64,000 nt of DNA from Myxococcus qinghaiensis (GCF_024198215.1 NZ_JAKCFA010000024.1:124001-188000), one strand, 5' to 3'; shown: positions 50,659 through 60,436, counted from the first letter of the stretch. Numbers and translations: made by a program. Notes: generated by a model not told the origin, from the letters alone.

Positions 50659-51303
50659 TCATGTCCCGGGTGGCGTGCGCGGCAGCTCCGTGCCGAACAG
50701 CGCTTGGAGCAAGTCCAGCAGGCCGGGCCACGCCTCGGCGCCCAGCCACAGTCCCTCCTCCACGTGCTCCACGCTCATCGCGAGCGAGGCGTTCTCGAAG
50801 AGCTTCGCGGACAGCACTCCCTCGGGAGGAAGCCTGCCCTCCACCTGGAGCACCTGCCCGTCCCAGCGCATGCCGGGAGGCAGCAGTCGCTCGGCGAGGG
50901 CGCGCACGGCGGAGCGCCCGGCCCCCGCGCGCAACACCCCCATCACCAGTGACGACGCGCCCCGCGACTCCTCCAGCTCCACGCGTCCCGGCGTGCGCAG
51001 CCACAGCCGATAGCGCCCCGAGGCGAACTCCACGCGCTCCAGCGTCGTCTCGACGCGCAGCTTCCAGCCCTTCACCGACAGGCGGATGTCGTACAGCTCC
51101 GGACGCGCCTCCCAATGGCGCAGCTCCAGGTGCTTCACCTTGACGAGGAGCTGGCGCACCACGGCCTCCACGCGCACGTGGGACAGCCGCAGCCGCTTGC
51201 CCCCTACGTCCACGGCGAGGTCTCCAGACAGCGTGGACGGCAGCCGCTTCGCCCACTCCCTCGCGCCTTCCAGCAGCTTCAGCGCCAACGACTGACCCGA
51301 CAT
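50659..51303 (-). CDS. Hypothetical lipid-binding-type beta protein
   Basis: 214 aa. I do not recognise the family for certain. It is rich in alternating strands (LRLSHVRVEAVVRQLLVKVKHLELRHW in pieces, YDIRLSVKGWKLRVETTLERVEF, RYRLWLRTPGRVELEE) reminiscent of DUF2993/LmeA-like envelope proteins, but has no signal peptide. ATG 51303 chosen because the upstream frame runs antisense through the pirin gene. It lies 91 bp after the pirin stop on the same strand. Confidence 0.6.
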   Translation of the reverse strand: MSGQSLALKLLEGAREWAKRLPSTLSGDLAVDVGGKRLRLSHVRVEAVVRQLLVKVKHLELRHWEARPELYDIRLSVKGWKLRVETTLERVEFASGRYRLWLRTPGRVELEESRGASSLVMGVLRAGAGRSAVRALAERLLPPGMRWDGQVLQVEGRLPPEGVLSAKLFENASLAMSVEHVEEGLWLGAEAWPGLLDLLQALFGTELPRTPPGT

Positions 51304-51394
51304 CCATGTCCTCCCGAGTGCGGGGCGCAGCATGCACTGGATTCGGGTCGTGGGGCCTCGGCCCTCGGGTACGAGGGCCCGGCGCCAGGGCTGC

Positions 51395-52279
51395 TCAGGG
51401 AGCGAGCGGCGGGAAGCGTCCAGCCTCCCAGTCCGCCAGACGCGCGCGGCCCTCGGCCACGCTGTCCACCACGAAGTTCCACCAGATGACGAGGGGGTCC
51501 GGCAGCGGCTCGCCACCGAGCACCATCACCCGTGCGCCTCGCGCCGAGCGCAGCGACAACGTGGGCGCGCCTTCGTCCAGGTGCGCGAGCACGCCCTTGT
51601 CCACGGAGGTCTGGCCCACGGCCACGTCACCCTCGGCGACGTAGACGGCGAGCGCGTGCGTGGGCTCCACCGGCAGGGACACGGAGGCGCCCGCCTCCAG
51701 CTCGACGTCCAGGTACGTCAGCGGATGGAAGGCGGGCACGGGGGAGAGGGCCTCGCCGAGCCGTCCCGCGAGGACCCGCACGCGCGCGCCCTCGTGCTCC
51801 ACCAGGGGCAGTCGCGACGAGGGGACGTGCTCGAAGGCGGGGTCCACCTGGCGCTGCGCGCGAGGCAGGGCGACCCACGTCTGGATGCCGTGCAGCGGCG
51901 CGGCGCCCGGGCTGGAGTCCACGTCTTCGGCGTGGACGATGCCGCGTCCCGCGGTCATCCAGTTCACATCGCCCGGGTGGATGTCCTGCACCGTGCCCAG
52001 CGAGTCGCGGTGACGGATGGCCCCCGAGAAGAGGTACGTCACCGTCTGGAGTCCCACGTGGGGATGGGGCGGCACGGCCATCGCACCTGGGACGGCGGGC
52101 GAGGGGCCGAACTGGTCGCAGAAGACGAAGGGCCCCACGCGTCGCAGCTCCACGCGGGGCAGCGCTCGCAGCACGCGTGAGTCACCCACCAGCTCCGTCT
52201 GCTTCGCGGGCCACAGCGCCACCACGCCGCGCTCCGCCGAGCCCGTGGCACGTGCCGCGGACGATGAATCCGACCCCAT
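51395..52279 (-). CDS. Pirin-family cupin protein
   Basis: 294 aa. N-terminal pirin cupin with the metal ligands in HPHVGLQTVTYL and GIVHAED (His, His, Glu), plus GDVNWMTAGRG; C-terminal pirin_C cupin from about 180. Bacterial pirins include quercetinase-like dioxygenases and enzyme-binding regulators. ATG 52279 follows GAGGAGGAG. The ~165-bp gap to the TldE stop (52280-52445) holds nothing I can support. Confidence 0.92.
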   Translation of the reverse strand: MGSDSSSAARATGSAERGVVALWPAKQTELVGDSRVLRALPRVELRRVGPFVFCDQFGPSPAVPGAMAVPPHPHVGLQTVTYLFSGAIRHRDSLGTVQDIHPGDVNWMTAGRGIVHAEDVDSSPGAAPLHGIQTWVALPRAQRQVDPAFEHVPSSRLPLVEHEGARVRVLAGRLGEALSPVPAFHPLTYLDVELEAGASVSLPVEPTHALAVYVAEGDVAVGQTSVDKGVLAHLDEGAPTLSLRSARGARVMVLGGEPLPDPLVIWWNFVVDSVAEGRARLADWEAGRFPPLAP

Positions 52280-52445
52280 CTCGAATCTCCTCCTCGAGCG
52301 ACACCCTGGCGCTCGGGTCCCGTGCGTCGAAGCGCGGAGCGAATGCAGTATCGCCCGCCGCATGGCTCGCCGGTAGCGGCTGGCGACGGGCTCCTGGACC
52401 GAGACGCGGGGGCCGCACCTCTCGCCCGGGCAGGCCGGGCGGGCT

Positions 52446-53861
52446 TCACTCCGATGGGGGAGGAAGGACCAGGGTGGGTGTGCCGCAGCCCTCGGCGGTG
52501 GGGAAGAACGTCAGGTCGGCGCCCACGCCCCTGAGCGCCCGGAACGTCTCCAGCACCGGGAGCTCCAGTGACATGGGGGCGATGCGACGGACGCGACGTC
52601 CTTCTCGCACCTCCCAGCCTCCGGCGATGAGGGACACGCGCCCGGGACGGGGCATCGTCGTGAAGGTCTCCACGCGGGCGACCAGCTCCGTGTAGTGCGC
52701 GGGCAGCGCGTCGCCGCGTGGGACGATGAAGAAGTTGAGCGCGGTGGCGGACGGCTCGGAGGCGCCCTCGCGCAGTCCGCGGCCACACGGCTGCGCGCCG
52801 AGGCGCGTCGCGGTCTGCTCCGAGTGGAGGAAGCCCAGCAGGCGGCCCTCGTCCACGAGCCGCACCGCGCGCGCCTCACGACCTTCGTCATCCCATTCGC
52901 GGCGCCGTGTCCCCTGGGGGTGTAGCGGGTCATCCTCCACGGAGAGCACGGAGGGGAAGGCCTTCTTCCCCACGGCGCGCGCCAGGCCCGGCGTCGCGGC
53001 GGCCACATCTCCGCGAAGCAGCCAGGAGAGGCCGGCGACGAGCGGAGCCGCGACGGCGGGACGCAGCACCAGTGGCAACGTCGGGTCCGCGACCTCCGAT
53101 ACTGGCTCCTCGGAAGACGACAGGAGCGCCGGTGCCTCCATGAGCGATGTCGCGGAGTCTCGCGCGCGTGGCTTCGCCGGAGCCTCCAGCGCCGCCACTG
53201 CCTCCAGGAGACGCTCGCGCAGGGACTCCAGCTCCAGCGCGTCCTGTCCTGGGGCTCGCGCCACGGCATCGACCACTGCGCCACGAGACGTCTCGCAGCG
53301 CACGAAGGCCTCCTCCCTGTCCTCCACGTGCGCGACCACACCACCGCTGCTTCGCAGCAACGCGGACCACGTGGTGCGATGGGTGGACACCAACGCCTGC
53401 ACCACGGTGCCCGAGGGCACCACCGTCCGAACCAGCCGCGCGGCTTCGCTCCGCGCCCGCTCCACGGAGGGCTCCCATTTCCACGCGGGAAGCGGGGTCA
53501 CCGTCAGGAAGCCAATGGGAGGGGGCCGCGACCCAGCGGCGACTCCTCGCACCGCCGCATCCAGCCAGCGCTCCAGGTCCTCGCGACCCCGCACGGGGCC
53601 CGACACGAAGCCACGCGATTGCGCGTCCCATACCCGCGCCGCCACCGAGCACGCCACGCCCTGGCTCGCGGCGAAGGCGCCCGTGGCGGCCTCCAGCTCC
53701 AGCGTCAGCTTCCCCTCCACGACGACGAAGAGCTCGGCCTCCAGGCTCGGATGCGCCCGACGAAAACCCTCCAGCACATCGCGCGCCGCCTCGGCCAGCA
53801 CGTGCGGCGCCGTCACCTTCGCTTCGTCACGCCGCTCGCCATGCCCGTTGCCGATGCTCAC
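52446..53861 (-). CDS. tldE: TldE/PmbA-like protein
   Basis: 471 aa. Matches the TldD/PmbA fold: N-terminal domain from EAARDVLEGFRRAHPSLEAELF, and C-terminal barrel with FPSVLSVEDDPLHPQGTRRREWDDEGREA, LGFLHSEQTATRLG, LNFFIVPRG and FTTMPRPGRVSLIAGGWEVREG. It lacks the HExxxH zinc motif, as TldE does; TldE acts as the non-catalytic partner of TldD. The middle is more divergent than usual. It is head to head with tldD across 105 bp, a split arrangement that still allows co-regulation. Confidence 0.8.
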   Translation of the reverse strand: MSIGNGHGERRDEAKVTAPHVLAEAARDVLEGFRRAHPSLEAELFVVVEGKLTLELEAATGAFAASQGVACSVAARVWDAQSRGFVSGPVRGREDLERWLDAAVRGVAAGSRPPPIGFLTVTPLPAWKWEPSVERARSEAARLVRTVVPSGTVVQALVSTHRTTWSALLRSSGGVVAHVEDREEAFVRCETSRGAVVDAVARAPGQDALELESLRERLLEAVAALEAPAKPRARDSATSLMEAPALLSSSEEPVSEVADPTLPLVLRPAVAAPLVAGLSWLLRGDVAAATPGLARAVGKKAFPSVLSVEDDPLHPQGTRRREWDDEGREARAVRLVDEGRLLGFLHSEQTATRLGAQPCGRGLREGASEPSATALNFFIVPRGDALPAHYTELVARVETFTTMPRPGRVSLIAGGWEVREGRRVRRIAPMSLELPVLETFRALRGVGADLTFFPTAEGCGTPTLVLPPPSE

Positions 53862-53966
53862 GCGTCCCCATCATGCCCCATCTCCCCGGTGGACCGTCCG
53901 TGGGCGCCGCGCGATTCCCGGCGTGGGTCTCGGCCCCTCGCCACGACGGTGGTAGAACGGAGCGAC

Positions 53967-55268
53967 GTGCCCGTCGAGAAGCCCAACACGTCGAGCTGGT
54001 TCGTGGAGCATCGGGAAGCGACCGAGGTCGCCCACTCCCGCTCGGGGACGCGCGTCCAGGCCCTCCACCAGGAGCAGGGCCTGTCCCACGCCCTCACCGT
54101 GGACGGCGGCGTCGAGCACACGTGGGAAGTCCTGGTCGATGGCACCCTCCCCGTCCACGGCGTGCCCGGGGACTTGAGGACCGGTGCGCGGGAGCTGCTC
54201 GACCCGACTCCGGTCCTCGAGACGACGGCGGCGCTGGCGACGGAAGTCACGCGCAGGCTGGTCGACACCGCCCGTGCGGCCGGAGCCACGCACCTGGACG
54301 TGCTGCTGCGGGAAGTCGAGCGGCGCACCCTGTGCTTCGACGACGGACGCGCCGTGCGACAGGACTCCCGCCACGCCATCCTCGAAGTGAAGACCTTCCA
54401 TACGACGGACAGTGGCGTCCTCGATGCCTGGCGCGCCACCGCCTTCCCAGACCTGAACCACCTGCACGCGGCGCTTCCGACCCTGGAGTCCCTGGTGGAC
54501 GGACTGGCGCGCGAGCTGCGCGAGTCCAGCCCCGGCATCCCCTGTCCCACGGGGATGTTCCCCATCGTCTTTCCTCCGGGCGCCGCCTCCGCCTGCTTCT
54601 TCCATGAAGTCTGCGGGCATCCACTGGAGGGGGACGTCGTCGCACGCGGAGGCTCGTACCTCGCGCGCAGACTGGGGCAACGCGTGGCTGGCCCCTGGCT
54701 CTCCGTGTCGGACGACCCCACCGACGGACACGGCGCCCTCGGCTTTCAATGGGATGACGAGGGCCACGCGGCCCAGTCCGTGCCGCTCTTGAACAAAGGC
54801 GTCGTGGGCTCGCCCATGCTCGACGCGCGCAGCGCCAGGCTGCTGGGGCACATCCCCAATGGCCACGGTCGACGCGTGGGCTTCCGCCATCCGCCGCTGC
54901 CGCGCATGGCCCACACGCGCGTGGAGCCTCACGAAGGCCACCTGGAATCGGTGCTGGCCGGAGTGCCTCACGGCCTGCTCGTCCAGCACCTCACGCCCCG
55001 GCACATGGACCTGCTGTCGGGGGACTTCAGCTTCTACATCGTGGAGGCGCGCGAGGTGCGAGATGGCCGCGTGGGCCAGCGCGTGTCACCCGGCATCCTC
55101 GCCGGCAACGGCCTGGAGGCCCTGGCCTCCATCGACGCGGTGGGCGCCGACTCGCGCAACCTCTTCGCCACGCGCGGCTGTCGCAAGCTGGACCACGGCG
55201 CCCTGCCCGTGTCCTTCGGACAACCCGCGGTGCGCTTCCGCGGGCTGACCGTCCGTCCCTGGCGCTGA
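53967..55268 (+). CDS. tldD: TldD-like metalloprotease
   Basis: 433 aa. HExxxH motif HEVCGH (H213, E214, H218) in ASACFFHEVCGHPLEGD, and a Cys near the C-terminus (TRGCRK) where TldD has its third zinc ligand, so catalytic residues look complete. TldD/TldE cleave unfolded peptides and remove leaders in microcin B17-type peptide maturation, and help CcdA turnover in E. coli. Start GTG 53967 has GGAG upstream; GTG 53949 is possible. Its stop is 24 bp from the stop of a lipoprotein ending the peptide-Rieske-cytochrome run. Confidence 0.85.
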   Translation: MPVEKPNTSSWFVEHREATEVAHSRSGTRVQALHQEQGLSHALTVDGGVEHTWEVLVDGTLPVHGVPGDLRTGARELLDPTPVLETTAALATEVTRRLVDTARAAGATHLDVLLREVERRTLCFDDGRAVRQDSRHAILEVKTFHTTDSGVLDAWRATAFPDLNHLHAALPTLESLVDGLARELRESSPGIPCPTGMFPIVFPPGAASACFFHEVCGHPLEGDVVARGGSYLARRLGQRVAGPWLSVSDDPTDGHGALGFQWDDEGHAAQSVPLLNKGVVGSPMLDARSARLLGHIPNGHGRRVGFRHPPLPRMAHTRVEPHEGHLESVLAGVPHGLLVQHLTPRHMDLLSGDFSFYIVEAREVRDGRVGQRVSPGILAGNGLEALASIDAVGADSRNLFATRGCRKLDHGALPVSFGQPAVRFRGLTVRPWR

Positions 55269-55292
55269 GCGCGCGCTTGTCGCCTTATCCGT

Positions 55293-56366
55293 CTACGGCT
55301 GGCACAGCCAGCGCTCATCCAGCGGCGGCGGCGGCAGGTCCTCGAGCGGGTCCACCGGAGGAGCCGGCAGGTTGGGGTCGGGATACGCGAACACGCGCTG
55401 CACGGAGACACCGGGACGCGGCTGCACCGTGACGGGCGAGATGACCAGGGGGCGCGGGTACGGGCCCGCAGGCTCCTCCGGCGCGGGGACGTAGGTGTCC
55501 CTGAAGGTCACCGTCACGGGCGTCGTCAGCCCCGGAGGCAACACCAGCGCGTAGTAGCCGAAGAAGCCCGTCGGGTCCGGCGACGCGAAGAAGCCCATGG
55601 GCGACTGGCCCGGCGGCCCCACTCCAGGAGGCGCCCAGTTCACCGACAACAAGGTGCCGGCGCTCGTCTCACCCACCACGCTGTCCAGCGGGATGACGAA
55701 GTAGTCGTAGAAGAAGCTGGGCGGATGCACCCAGAAGAGGACGACGCCGCCCGTCCGGGCCGGGTCGAGCAACTGCTCCACCGTCGTCGGCGTGCCCTCG
55801 CCCGTCAGGTACTGGGCCACCGCGTCCAGGGCGCCCGCGCTGCCGACCATGGGCGCCGTCTGGGAGGTGCACTCGTTGACGTTGACCTGGATGGGACGCA
55901 GGTACGTGGTGGGGTAGTGCGTCGCCGGCGGCAGCGGAAAGGGCGCGCCCTCCGTGAAGAACTCCACCGGCCCCGCGGGAGGAATCGCCTCCGCCAGATA
56001 GGGCGTCGTGGCATCCAGGGGGACACCCTCCACCTGCCAGATGCCCGCGAAGGACGACGCGCCGCTGGAGACCGCGGAGCCCCCGCTGCCAGCCAGCCGC
56101 ACCGTCGCGCCGGGAATGGCCGAGAAGAGCAGGTACGGCGTGTCCTCGAAGAGGGCGGGCGGCGGCGTCTCCTCGCCCGGGAAGTTCAGCACCGTCAGGA
56201 AGAAGGCTTCGGGGTCATAGACGACGCCGGAGACGGTGGCGCGGCGCTCGGGCAGCTCTCCGATGGGAGCGTTCGTCCCCTCCTCGGGAGGAATGGGTTC
56301 GGAGTCGGAGCATCCGCCCAGCGAGGCGGCGAGCAGGAAGGTGGCGGTGAGGGAGCGGGCCTTCAT
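55293..56366 (-). CDS. Secreted lipoprotein, end of the cytochrome run
   Basis: 357 aa. Signal peptide MKARSLTATFLLAASLGGC with Cys19 in a lipobox, a Pro/Glu-rich linker, then a beta-rich domain with aromatic-rich stretches (FFYDYFVIPLDS, FFGYYALVLPPG) and a proline-rich C-terminus (LPPPPLDERWLC). Carboxypeptidase-regulatory or Ig-like folds would fit the ATVSGVVYDPEAFF start, but I cannot assign one. Start ATG 56366 (AGGA upstream) or ATG 56387, which overlaps the upstream cytochrome gene stop as ATGA. Likely translated with that gene. Confidence 0.7.
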   Translation of the reverse strand: MKARSLTATFLLAASLGGCSDSEPIPPEEGTNAPIGELPERRATVSGVVYDPEAFFLTVLNFPGEETPPPALFEDTPYLLFSAIPGATVRLAGSGGSAVSSGASSFAGIWQVEGVPLDATTPYLAEAIPPAGPVEFFTEGAPFPLPPATHYPTTYLRPIQVNVNECTSQTAPMVGSAGALDAVAQYLTGEGTPTTVEQLLDPARTGGVVLFWVHPPSFFYDYFVIPLDSVVGETSAGTLLSVNWAPPGVGPPGQSPMGFFASPDPTGFFGYYALVLPPGLTTPVTVTFRDTYVPAPEEPAGPYPRPLVISPVTVQPRPGVSVQRVFAYPDPNLPAPPVDPLEDLPPPPLDERWLCQP

Positions 56367-56383
56367 GGCGGTCCTGTTCGGAA

Positions 56384-58291
56384 TCATCGGAGGGGCAGCA
56401 CGTGCTCGGCCGGGGGCGTCGTCACGTGGCACGCGTTGGCGCAGTTCCCGTAGATGTTGGGAGCGGACGCGAGGTTTTCGAACTCGAGGTTCTTGTATTC
56501 GTTGCCATGCGTGCCCGGATGGCAGCCAGCACAGGCGATGAGGCTGGGCCGCAGGGTGCTCTCACGCGTCAGGTGGCACAGCGTGCAGTCACCCTTGTTC
56601 TGGGCGTACTTGCGCGAGCTGACGTGGATGCGGTGCATGAAGTCCGACACGTGCCCCACCGACTCGTCGTAGTGGCACACCTTGCACGTCTCCACGTGGT
56701 CCACGCTCACGCCGTGGTGGAGGTTGCTCAGCGAGTTGGGCCCGTTGTGGCACACCTGGCAGTTGCCAATCGTGTTGGGGTACTTCGTGGGCTCCGCCTG
56801 ACCGACCTGGAAGAAGAAGGGGTCCAGGCGGTTGAGCCGCTCGCCCATGTAGTTGCGGTGTCCCTTGAGGAGCAGGGCATACGTGCCGGGCTTCGCGTCC
56901 GGCGGCAGCTCCACGGTGTAGCGCGTGCTGGGGCGGTGGGACTTGCCACCGGGACGGTAGGCCGCGGCGGGATGGATGTAGTACGCCGGCTCGACACCCG
57001 TGGGGAACGCGAAGTACGGCGGCGTATGCGCGCCGTTGACGACCTTCAGGTCCTGGAGGGGTCCCACCACCTTGAAGCCCGACTCGGAGGCGCTGGTGTC
57101 GCGCCAGTTGATGAGCATGTTGCTGTTGAAGTACGCGAGCCCGTTGGAGCCGTCCCCCATGTAGTCGTTGAAGCTCGGCATGGTGTCGCGCGGGTGGAGG
57201 GCGTGGCCGTCGCCGTCCTGCAGCGCCACGACGAAGTCCAGGGACTCTCCCGGCAGCAGGAAGCGGCCGTTCTGCGGCGGCGCCACCACGACACTCTGCT
57301 TCAGGCCGAAGCCGCAGCGCACGGCCACGTCGGTGGGCAGGCCGTTGGGGCCCATCTCGAAGCAGGAGTCGGGGCGCTCGTTCTCCGGGACGAAGGTCAC
57401 CGGAAACAGGAACGGCTTCAGGGGCATCAGGCTCCAGGTGAGCCGGATGAGCCCCTCGCCCCGGAGGTCCGGCATGGTGAAGGACTTGAAGGGGTTGGTG
57501 GAGTTGGCGAACGAGACCTTCACCGTGGTGAGGTAGTTGATGGCCTCGCGCGTCGCGGCCACCACGGGGACGGGGTCGTCCGCGAACTTCGGCGGCGCCA
57601 GGCCCGTGACGGCGAAGGAGACGCGCGTGTGGCCCGTCGCCGCGTTCTCCGCCATGAAATCGCTGCGCTTGTAGGTCTCACTGGTGCGCACGTTGCCGTC
57701 CGCGTCGAGCACCTCCAGGAGCAGCGTGTCCGTGTCGGAGTTCATCCAGGCGGCGTTCTCATAGAACGTCTCGCGCTGCATCGCTCCCGGGTCCAGGACC
57801 TTCCAGTCGTCGAGGCCCACCGTCAGGCCGCTCCAGTCCAGGTCCTTGAAGTCCGATTGGATGCGCGCCCAGGCGGCCGGAGTGCGTCGGTCGTTGTAGT
57901 CCGTGTGGACGTCGTGGGCCAGGTCCACCGCGGAGAACTCCCGCAGGAAGTACAGCTCCCCCGGCTTCACGTTCATCCGCGCCGAAGGAGGCACGGGGGG
58001 GATGGCGCTGCTCAGGGGGATGGCCGTGTTGAGGTTGAGGCACGTGTCGGGGTAGCTGGGCAGGACGAGCCCCCCCTTCGTGACCGGCTCACCGTTGGGC
58101 AGGATCGCGCAGCCCTTGAAGGACAGCAGCGACAGGGAGATGGCACCCGAGGCGGAGCTGTCGTACGGGTCGAAGGCCGTCGCGCCGCGACCGCGCGTAC
58201 CCTCCGCGTCGGACGTATCGAACAGGTTGCAGCCTGTGATGAGCGCCAGCACCGGGAGCGTCAGGAGCAGCGACTTGAAAGGCGATTTCAT
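56384..58291 (-). CDS. Multiheme c-type cytochrome lipoprotein (four to five hemes)
   Basis: 635 aa. Lipoprotein signal MKSPFKSLLLTLPVLALITGC (Cys21). The N-terminal ~490 residues are beta-rich; the last ~130 contain heme motifs CQVCH, CKVCH, CTLCH, CAGCH and a CANACH (CX3CH) that could hold a fifth heme, plus many free His for second ligands. The layout, lipid anchor, beta domain and clustered hemes recall OmcA/MtrC-like outer-surface cytochromes. Probable periplasmic or outer-membrane electron carrier. Same strand as the Rieske and cytochrome c genes, 115 bp after the latter. Confidence 0.88.
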   Translation of the reverse strand: MKSPFKSLLLTLPVLALITGCNLFDTSDAEGTRGRGATAFDPYDSSASGAISLSLLSFKGCAILPNGEPVTKGGLVLPSYPDTCLNLNTAIPLSSAIPPVPPSARMNVKPGELYFLREFSAVDLAHDVHTDYNDRRTPAAWARIQSDFKDLDWSGLTVGLDDWKVLDPGAMQRETFYENAAWMNSDTDTLLLEVLDADGNVRTSETYKRSDFMAENAATGHTRVSFAVTGLAPPKFADDPVPVVAATREAINYLTTVKVSFANSTNPFKSFTMPDLRGEGLIRLTWSLMPLKPFLFPVTFVPENERPDSCFEMGPNGLPTDVAVRCGFGLKQSVVVAPPQNGRFLLPGESLDFVVALQDGDGHALHPRDTMPSFNDYMGDGSNGLAYFNSNMLINWRDTSASESGFKVVGPLQDLKVVNGAHTPPYFAFPTGVEPAYYIHPAAAYRPGGKSHRPSTRYTVELPPDAKPGTYALLLKGHRNYMGERLNRLDPFFFQVGQAEPTKYPNTIGNCQVCHNGPNSLSNLHHGVSVDHVETCKVCHYDESVGHVSDFMHRIHVSSRKYAQNKGDCTLCHLTRESTLRPSLIACAGCHPGTHGNEYKNLEFENLASAPNIYGNCANACHVTTPPAEHVLPLR

Positions 58292-58406
58292 GAGGACTCG
58301 TGCCAGGCCGGTACCGTTCTTCGCTGTATCGGCTGGCGGGTTTCTAGCGAATGAGAACCCGAGAATCCTATAGGCCCTCCACCCAATACGCCAACAGTCA
58401 GCTGCG

Positions 58407-59426
58407 TTACTTCCCGACAGTGGGGGGGCTCGCGGCCGGGGGAGTCGCGATCTGCGCGCTCACCGGGGGCAGGGTCTTCAGGTACCGGTAGATGGCGCGC
58501 AGGTCGTCCTCGTGGAGTCCCGCGAGGAGGGACCAGGGCATGGCCAGCTTGTTGACCTGACCCCGGCGGCTGGGGGCTGGGGCCACGTCCTTCCAGGCGG
58601 TGAAGCGCGCGACGAAGGCGTCCTCGCCCCCCTTGATGATGGCGCCCTCGGGGCGCAGCGACGGCGCCTTCTCCTCACCGAAAGGGGTGGGCAGGGGGAG
58701 TCCGCCGGCGAAGGGCACGGGCGTCTCTTCCAGCCCTCCGTGGCAGAAGGAGCACTGGGCCACGGTGGCCAGGTACTGGCCCCTGGCGACCACGTCCCCG
58801 CCCGGAGGGGGCACGGGTCCCGGCAACGCGCTGGCCAGGCCCTGCAGCTGGGCGACCAGCGCCTCGGGAAGCTGCGTGCGCTCCACGGAGCGCGGGACGG
58901 GTGGCACCTGGCGCAGGAACGCCACCACGGCGCGTGCGTCCTCGTCGGAGAGGGACCGCCACTCCGAGTACGGCATCATGGGGAAGAGGGTCCTGCCATC
59001 CCTGCCCCGGCCCTCCCTCAGCGCCCGCAGCAGTTCCTCGTCCGTCCAGCGGCCGATGCCATGCTCGGGGTCCGAGGTGATGTTGGGCGCGCAGACCCGG
59101 CCGGGCATGCCATGCCCCTCGCCGAAGCAGTCGCCCGCCAGCGGCTCGGCCTTCGCGGGGCCGCCATAGCGGGAGTAGTCCCGGGCCGTGTGGCAGGCGC
59201 CGCAGCCGAGCACCGCCTCCACGAGATAGCGGCCCCGGGGCACGCGCTCCGTGGCCTTCGCCAGGTCCGGGACGACGGCGGCCGTGGGAGCCACCACGCT
59301 GGGGGTGGAGGGAGGCACTGGCTTCGGGGCCTCCTCGCGCTGACGACACGCGGGCCCCCACAAGAGCGTCAGCACGACGACGGCACCCAGCCGCCCCACT
59401 CCGCCAGCATGCATGAGCGCTCTCAC
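58407..59426 (-). CDS. Di-heme cytochrome c lipoprotein
   Basis: 339 aa. Hydrophobic N-terminus to GPAC (possible lipobox, Cys27), two mono-heme cytochrome c domains: CGACH (C75, C78, H79) and CSFCH (C225, C228, H229), with axial Met candidates in FPMMPY and KLAMPW. Domain organisation resembles the cytochrome subunits of membrane alcohol/aldehyde dehydrogenases. Exported electron carrier. GTG 59426 overlaps the Rieske oxygenase stop by 4 bp (GTGA); ATG 59414 is the alternative. Confidence 0.9.
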   Translation of the reverse strand: MRALMHAGGVGRLGAVVVLTLLWGPACRQREEAPKPVPPSTPSVVAPTAAVVPDLAKATERVPRGRYLVEAVLGCGACHTARDYSRYGGPAKAEPLAGDCFGEGHGMPGRVCAPNITSDPEHGIGRWTDEELLRALREGRGRDGRTLFPMMPYSEWRSLSDEDARAVVAFLRQVPPVPRSVERTQLPEALVAQLQGLASALPGPVPPPGGDVVARGQYLATVAQCSFCHGGLEETPVPFAGGLPLPTPFGEEKAPSLRPEGAIIKGGEDAFVARFTAWKDVAPAPSRRGQVNKLAMPWSLLAGLHEDDLRAIYRYLKTLPPVSAQIATPPAASPPTVGK

Positions 59427-60436
59427 TCCATCCTAGGGTCGTCTGGCGCCTGACCCAGCCGCAGCGCCGCCATGGCGCGGCGGTATTCGATGGGCAACCG
59501 GTCCGCCTTGACGTGGACCTCCCCGTCGAAGCCCAGCGGGTGCGCCTTCGGACGCTGGCCCTCGGCGATGCGCCGGTCCTGCTCCAGGATGGCCAGCTCC
59601 GACTTCACGAACATCTCCCCGAAGTTGCGAATCTTCGGGTGGTACGAGCAGAAGTAGAAGCACCGCATCTTCTCTTCCGAGAGCGGCTGTGCCACCGCGT
59701 AGACGGTGTGCGTGTAGAAGAGCGTCGGCTTGAACTCCAGCCGCACGGAGAAGGGCAACGTCACGTCATAGGTGAGCGTCGTCTTGTCCACGCGCGGGGG
59801 CGCCCCGCCGATGCTCGGTCCGAGCGCCGGGTAGACGATGCGGGTCCTCAGCCCGGAGGCGTGCCGCTCCACGTCATAGGCGGGCACCTCCTGCTGCTCG
59901 GGGTTGCCGAACGTCCCCCGGTGCACCCAGGACAGGTGCGCCACGTCGAGGACGATTTCCATCATCCGCCCCGCTGACACGTCCCAGTCCAGCAGCGGCA
60001 ACGCCACGGTGGCCAGGGCCCCGTCCTCCAGCTCCGGCCACTCCGGCAGCGGCGCCGACGGCGTCGCGGACAGACAGACCCAGATGAGCCCGTAGCGCTC
60101 GGCGCAGCGGTACGCGGCGAGCCGGGCCTTCTGGGAGATGGGCGCCGAGAGCTGCGAGGGCACCCTCACGCAGCCACCATCGACCCCGTACGTCCAGCCA
60201 TGGAAGGCGCAGCGCAGCCCCTCTCCCACGGGCTCGCCGTCGCAGAGGTCCGCGCCCCGGTGCGCGCAATAGCGCTGCGTGGCCGCGACGCCTGACGCGG
60301 TCCGCCAGACCACGCCATCCACTCCGAGCAGTCGGAAGGCAAGCGGCCGTTCGTTCAGCTCGCGGGAGAAGGCGACCGGATGCCAGAACGCGGCGAGCGC
60401 CTCCTCATAGGGGCGCGGCATGGCGGGGGTGCTCAC
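59423..60436 (-). CDS. Rieske non-heme iron oxygenase
   Basis: 337 aa. Rieske 2Fe-2S ligands C57/H59 and C76/H79 (CAHRGADLC ... CAFHGWTYG) and mononuclear iron ligands D164, H167, H172 in DVAHLSWVH, followed by a VanA-C-like catalytic domain. Such enzymes hydroxylate, demethylate or desaturate using electrons from a reductase; no ferredoxin or flavin reductase is adjacent, but a di-heme cytochrome is coupled. Start GTG 60436 overlaps the stop of the upstream 63-aa peptide gene as GTGA, so the peptide and enzyme are translated together. Confidence 0.92.
   Translation of the reverse strand: MSTPAMPRPYEEALAAFWHPVAFSRELNERPLAFRLLGVDGVVWRTASGVAATQRYCAHRGADLCDGEPVGEGLRCAFHGWTYGVDGGCVRVPSQLSAPISQKARLAAYRCAERYGLIWVCLSATPSAPLPEWPELEDGALATVALPLLDWDVSAGRMMEIVLDVAHLSWVHRGTFGNPEQQEVPAYDVERHASGLRTRIVYPALGPSIGGAPPRVDKTTLTYDVTLPFSVRLEFKPTLFYTHTVYAVAQPLSEEKMRCFYFCSYHPKIRNFGEMFVKSELAILEQDRRIAEGQRPKAHPLGFDGEVHVKADRLPIEYRRAMAALRLGQAPDDPRME

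Noticed and set aside
58337..58361. Terminator between cytochrome c and multiheme genes
   Set aside because: Only a 6-bp CGGGTT/AACCCG stem with a long loop and no T-run; too weak to call.
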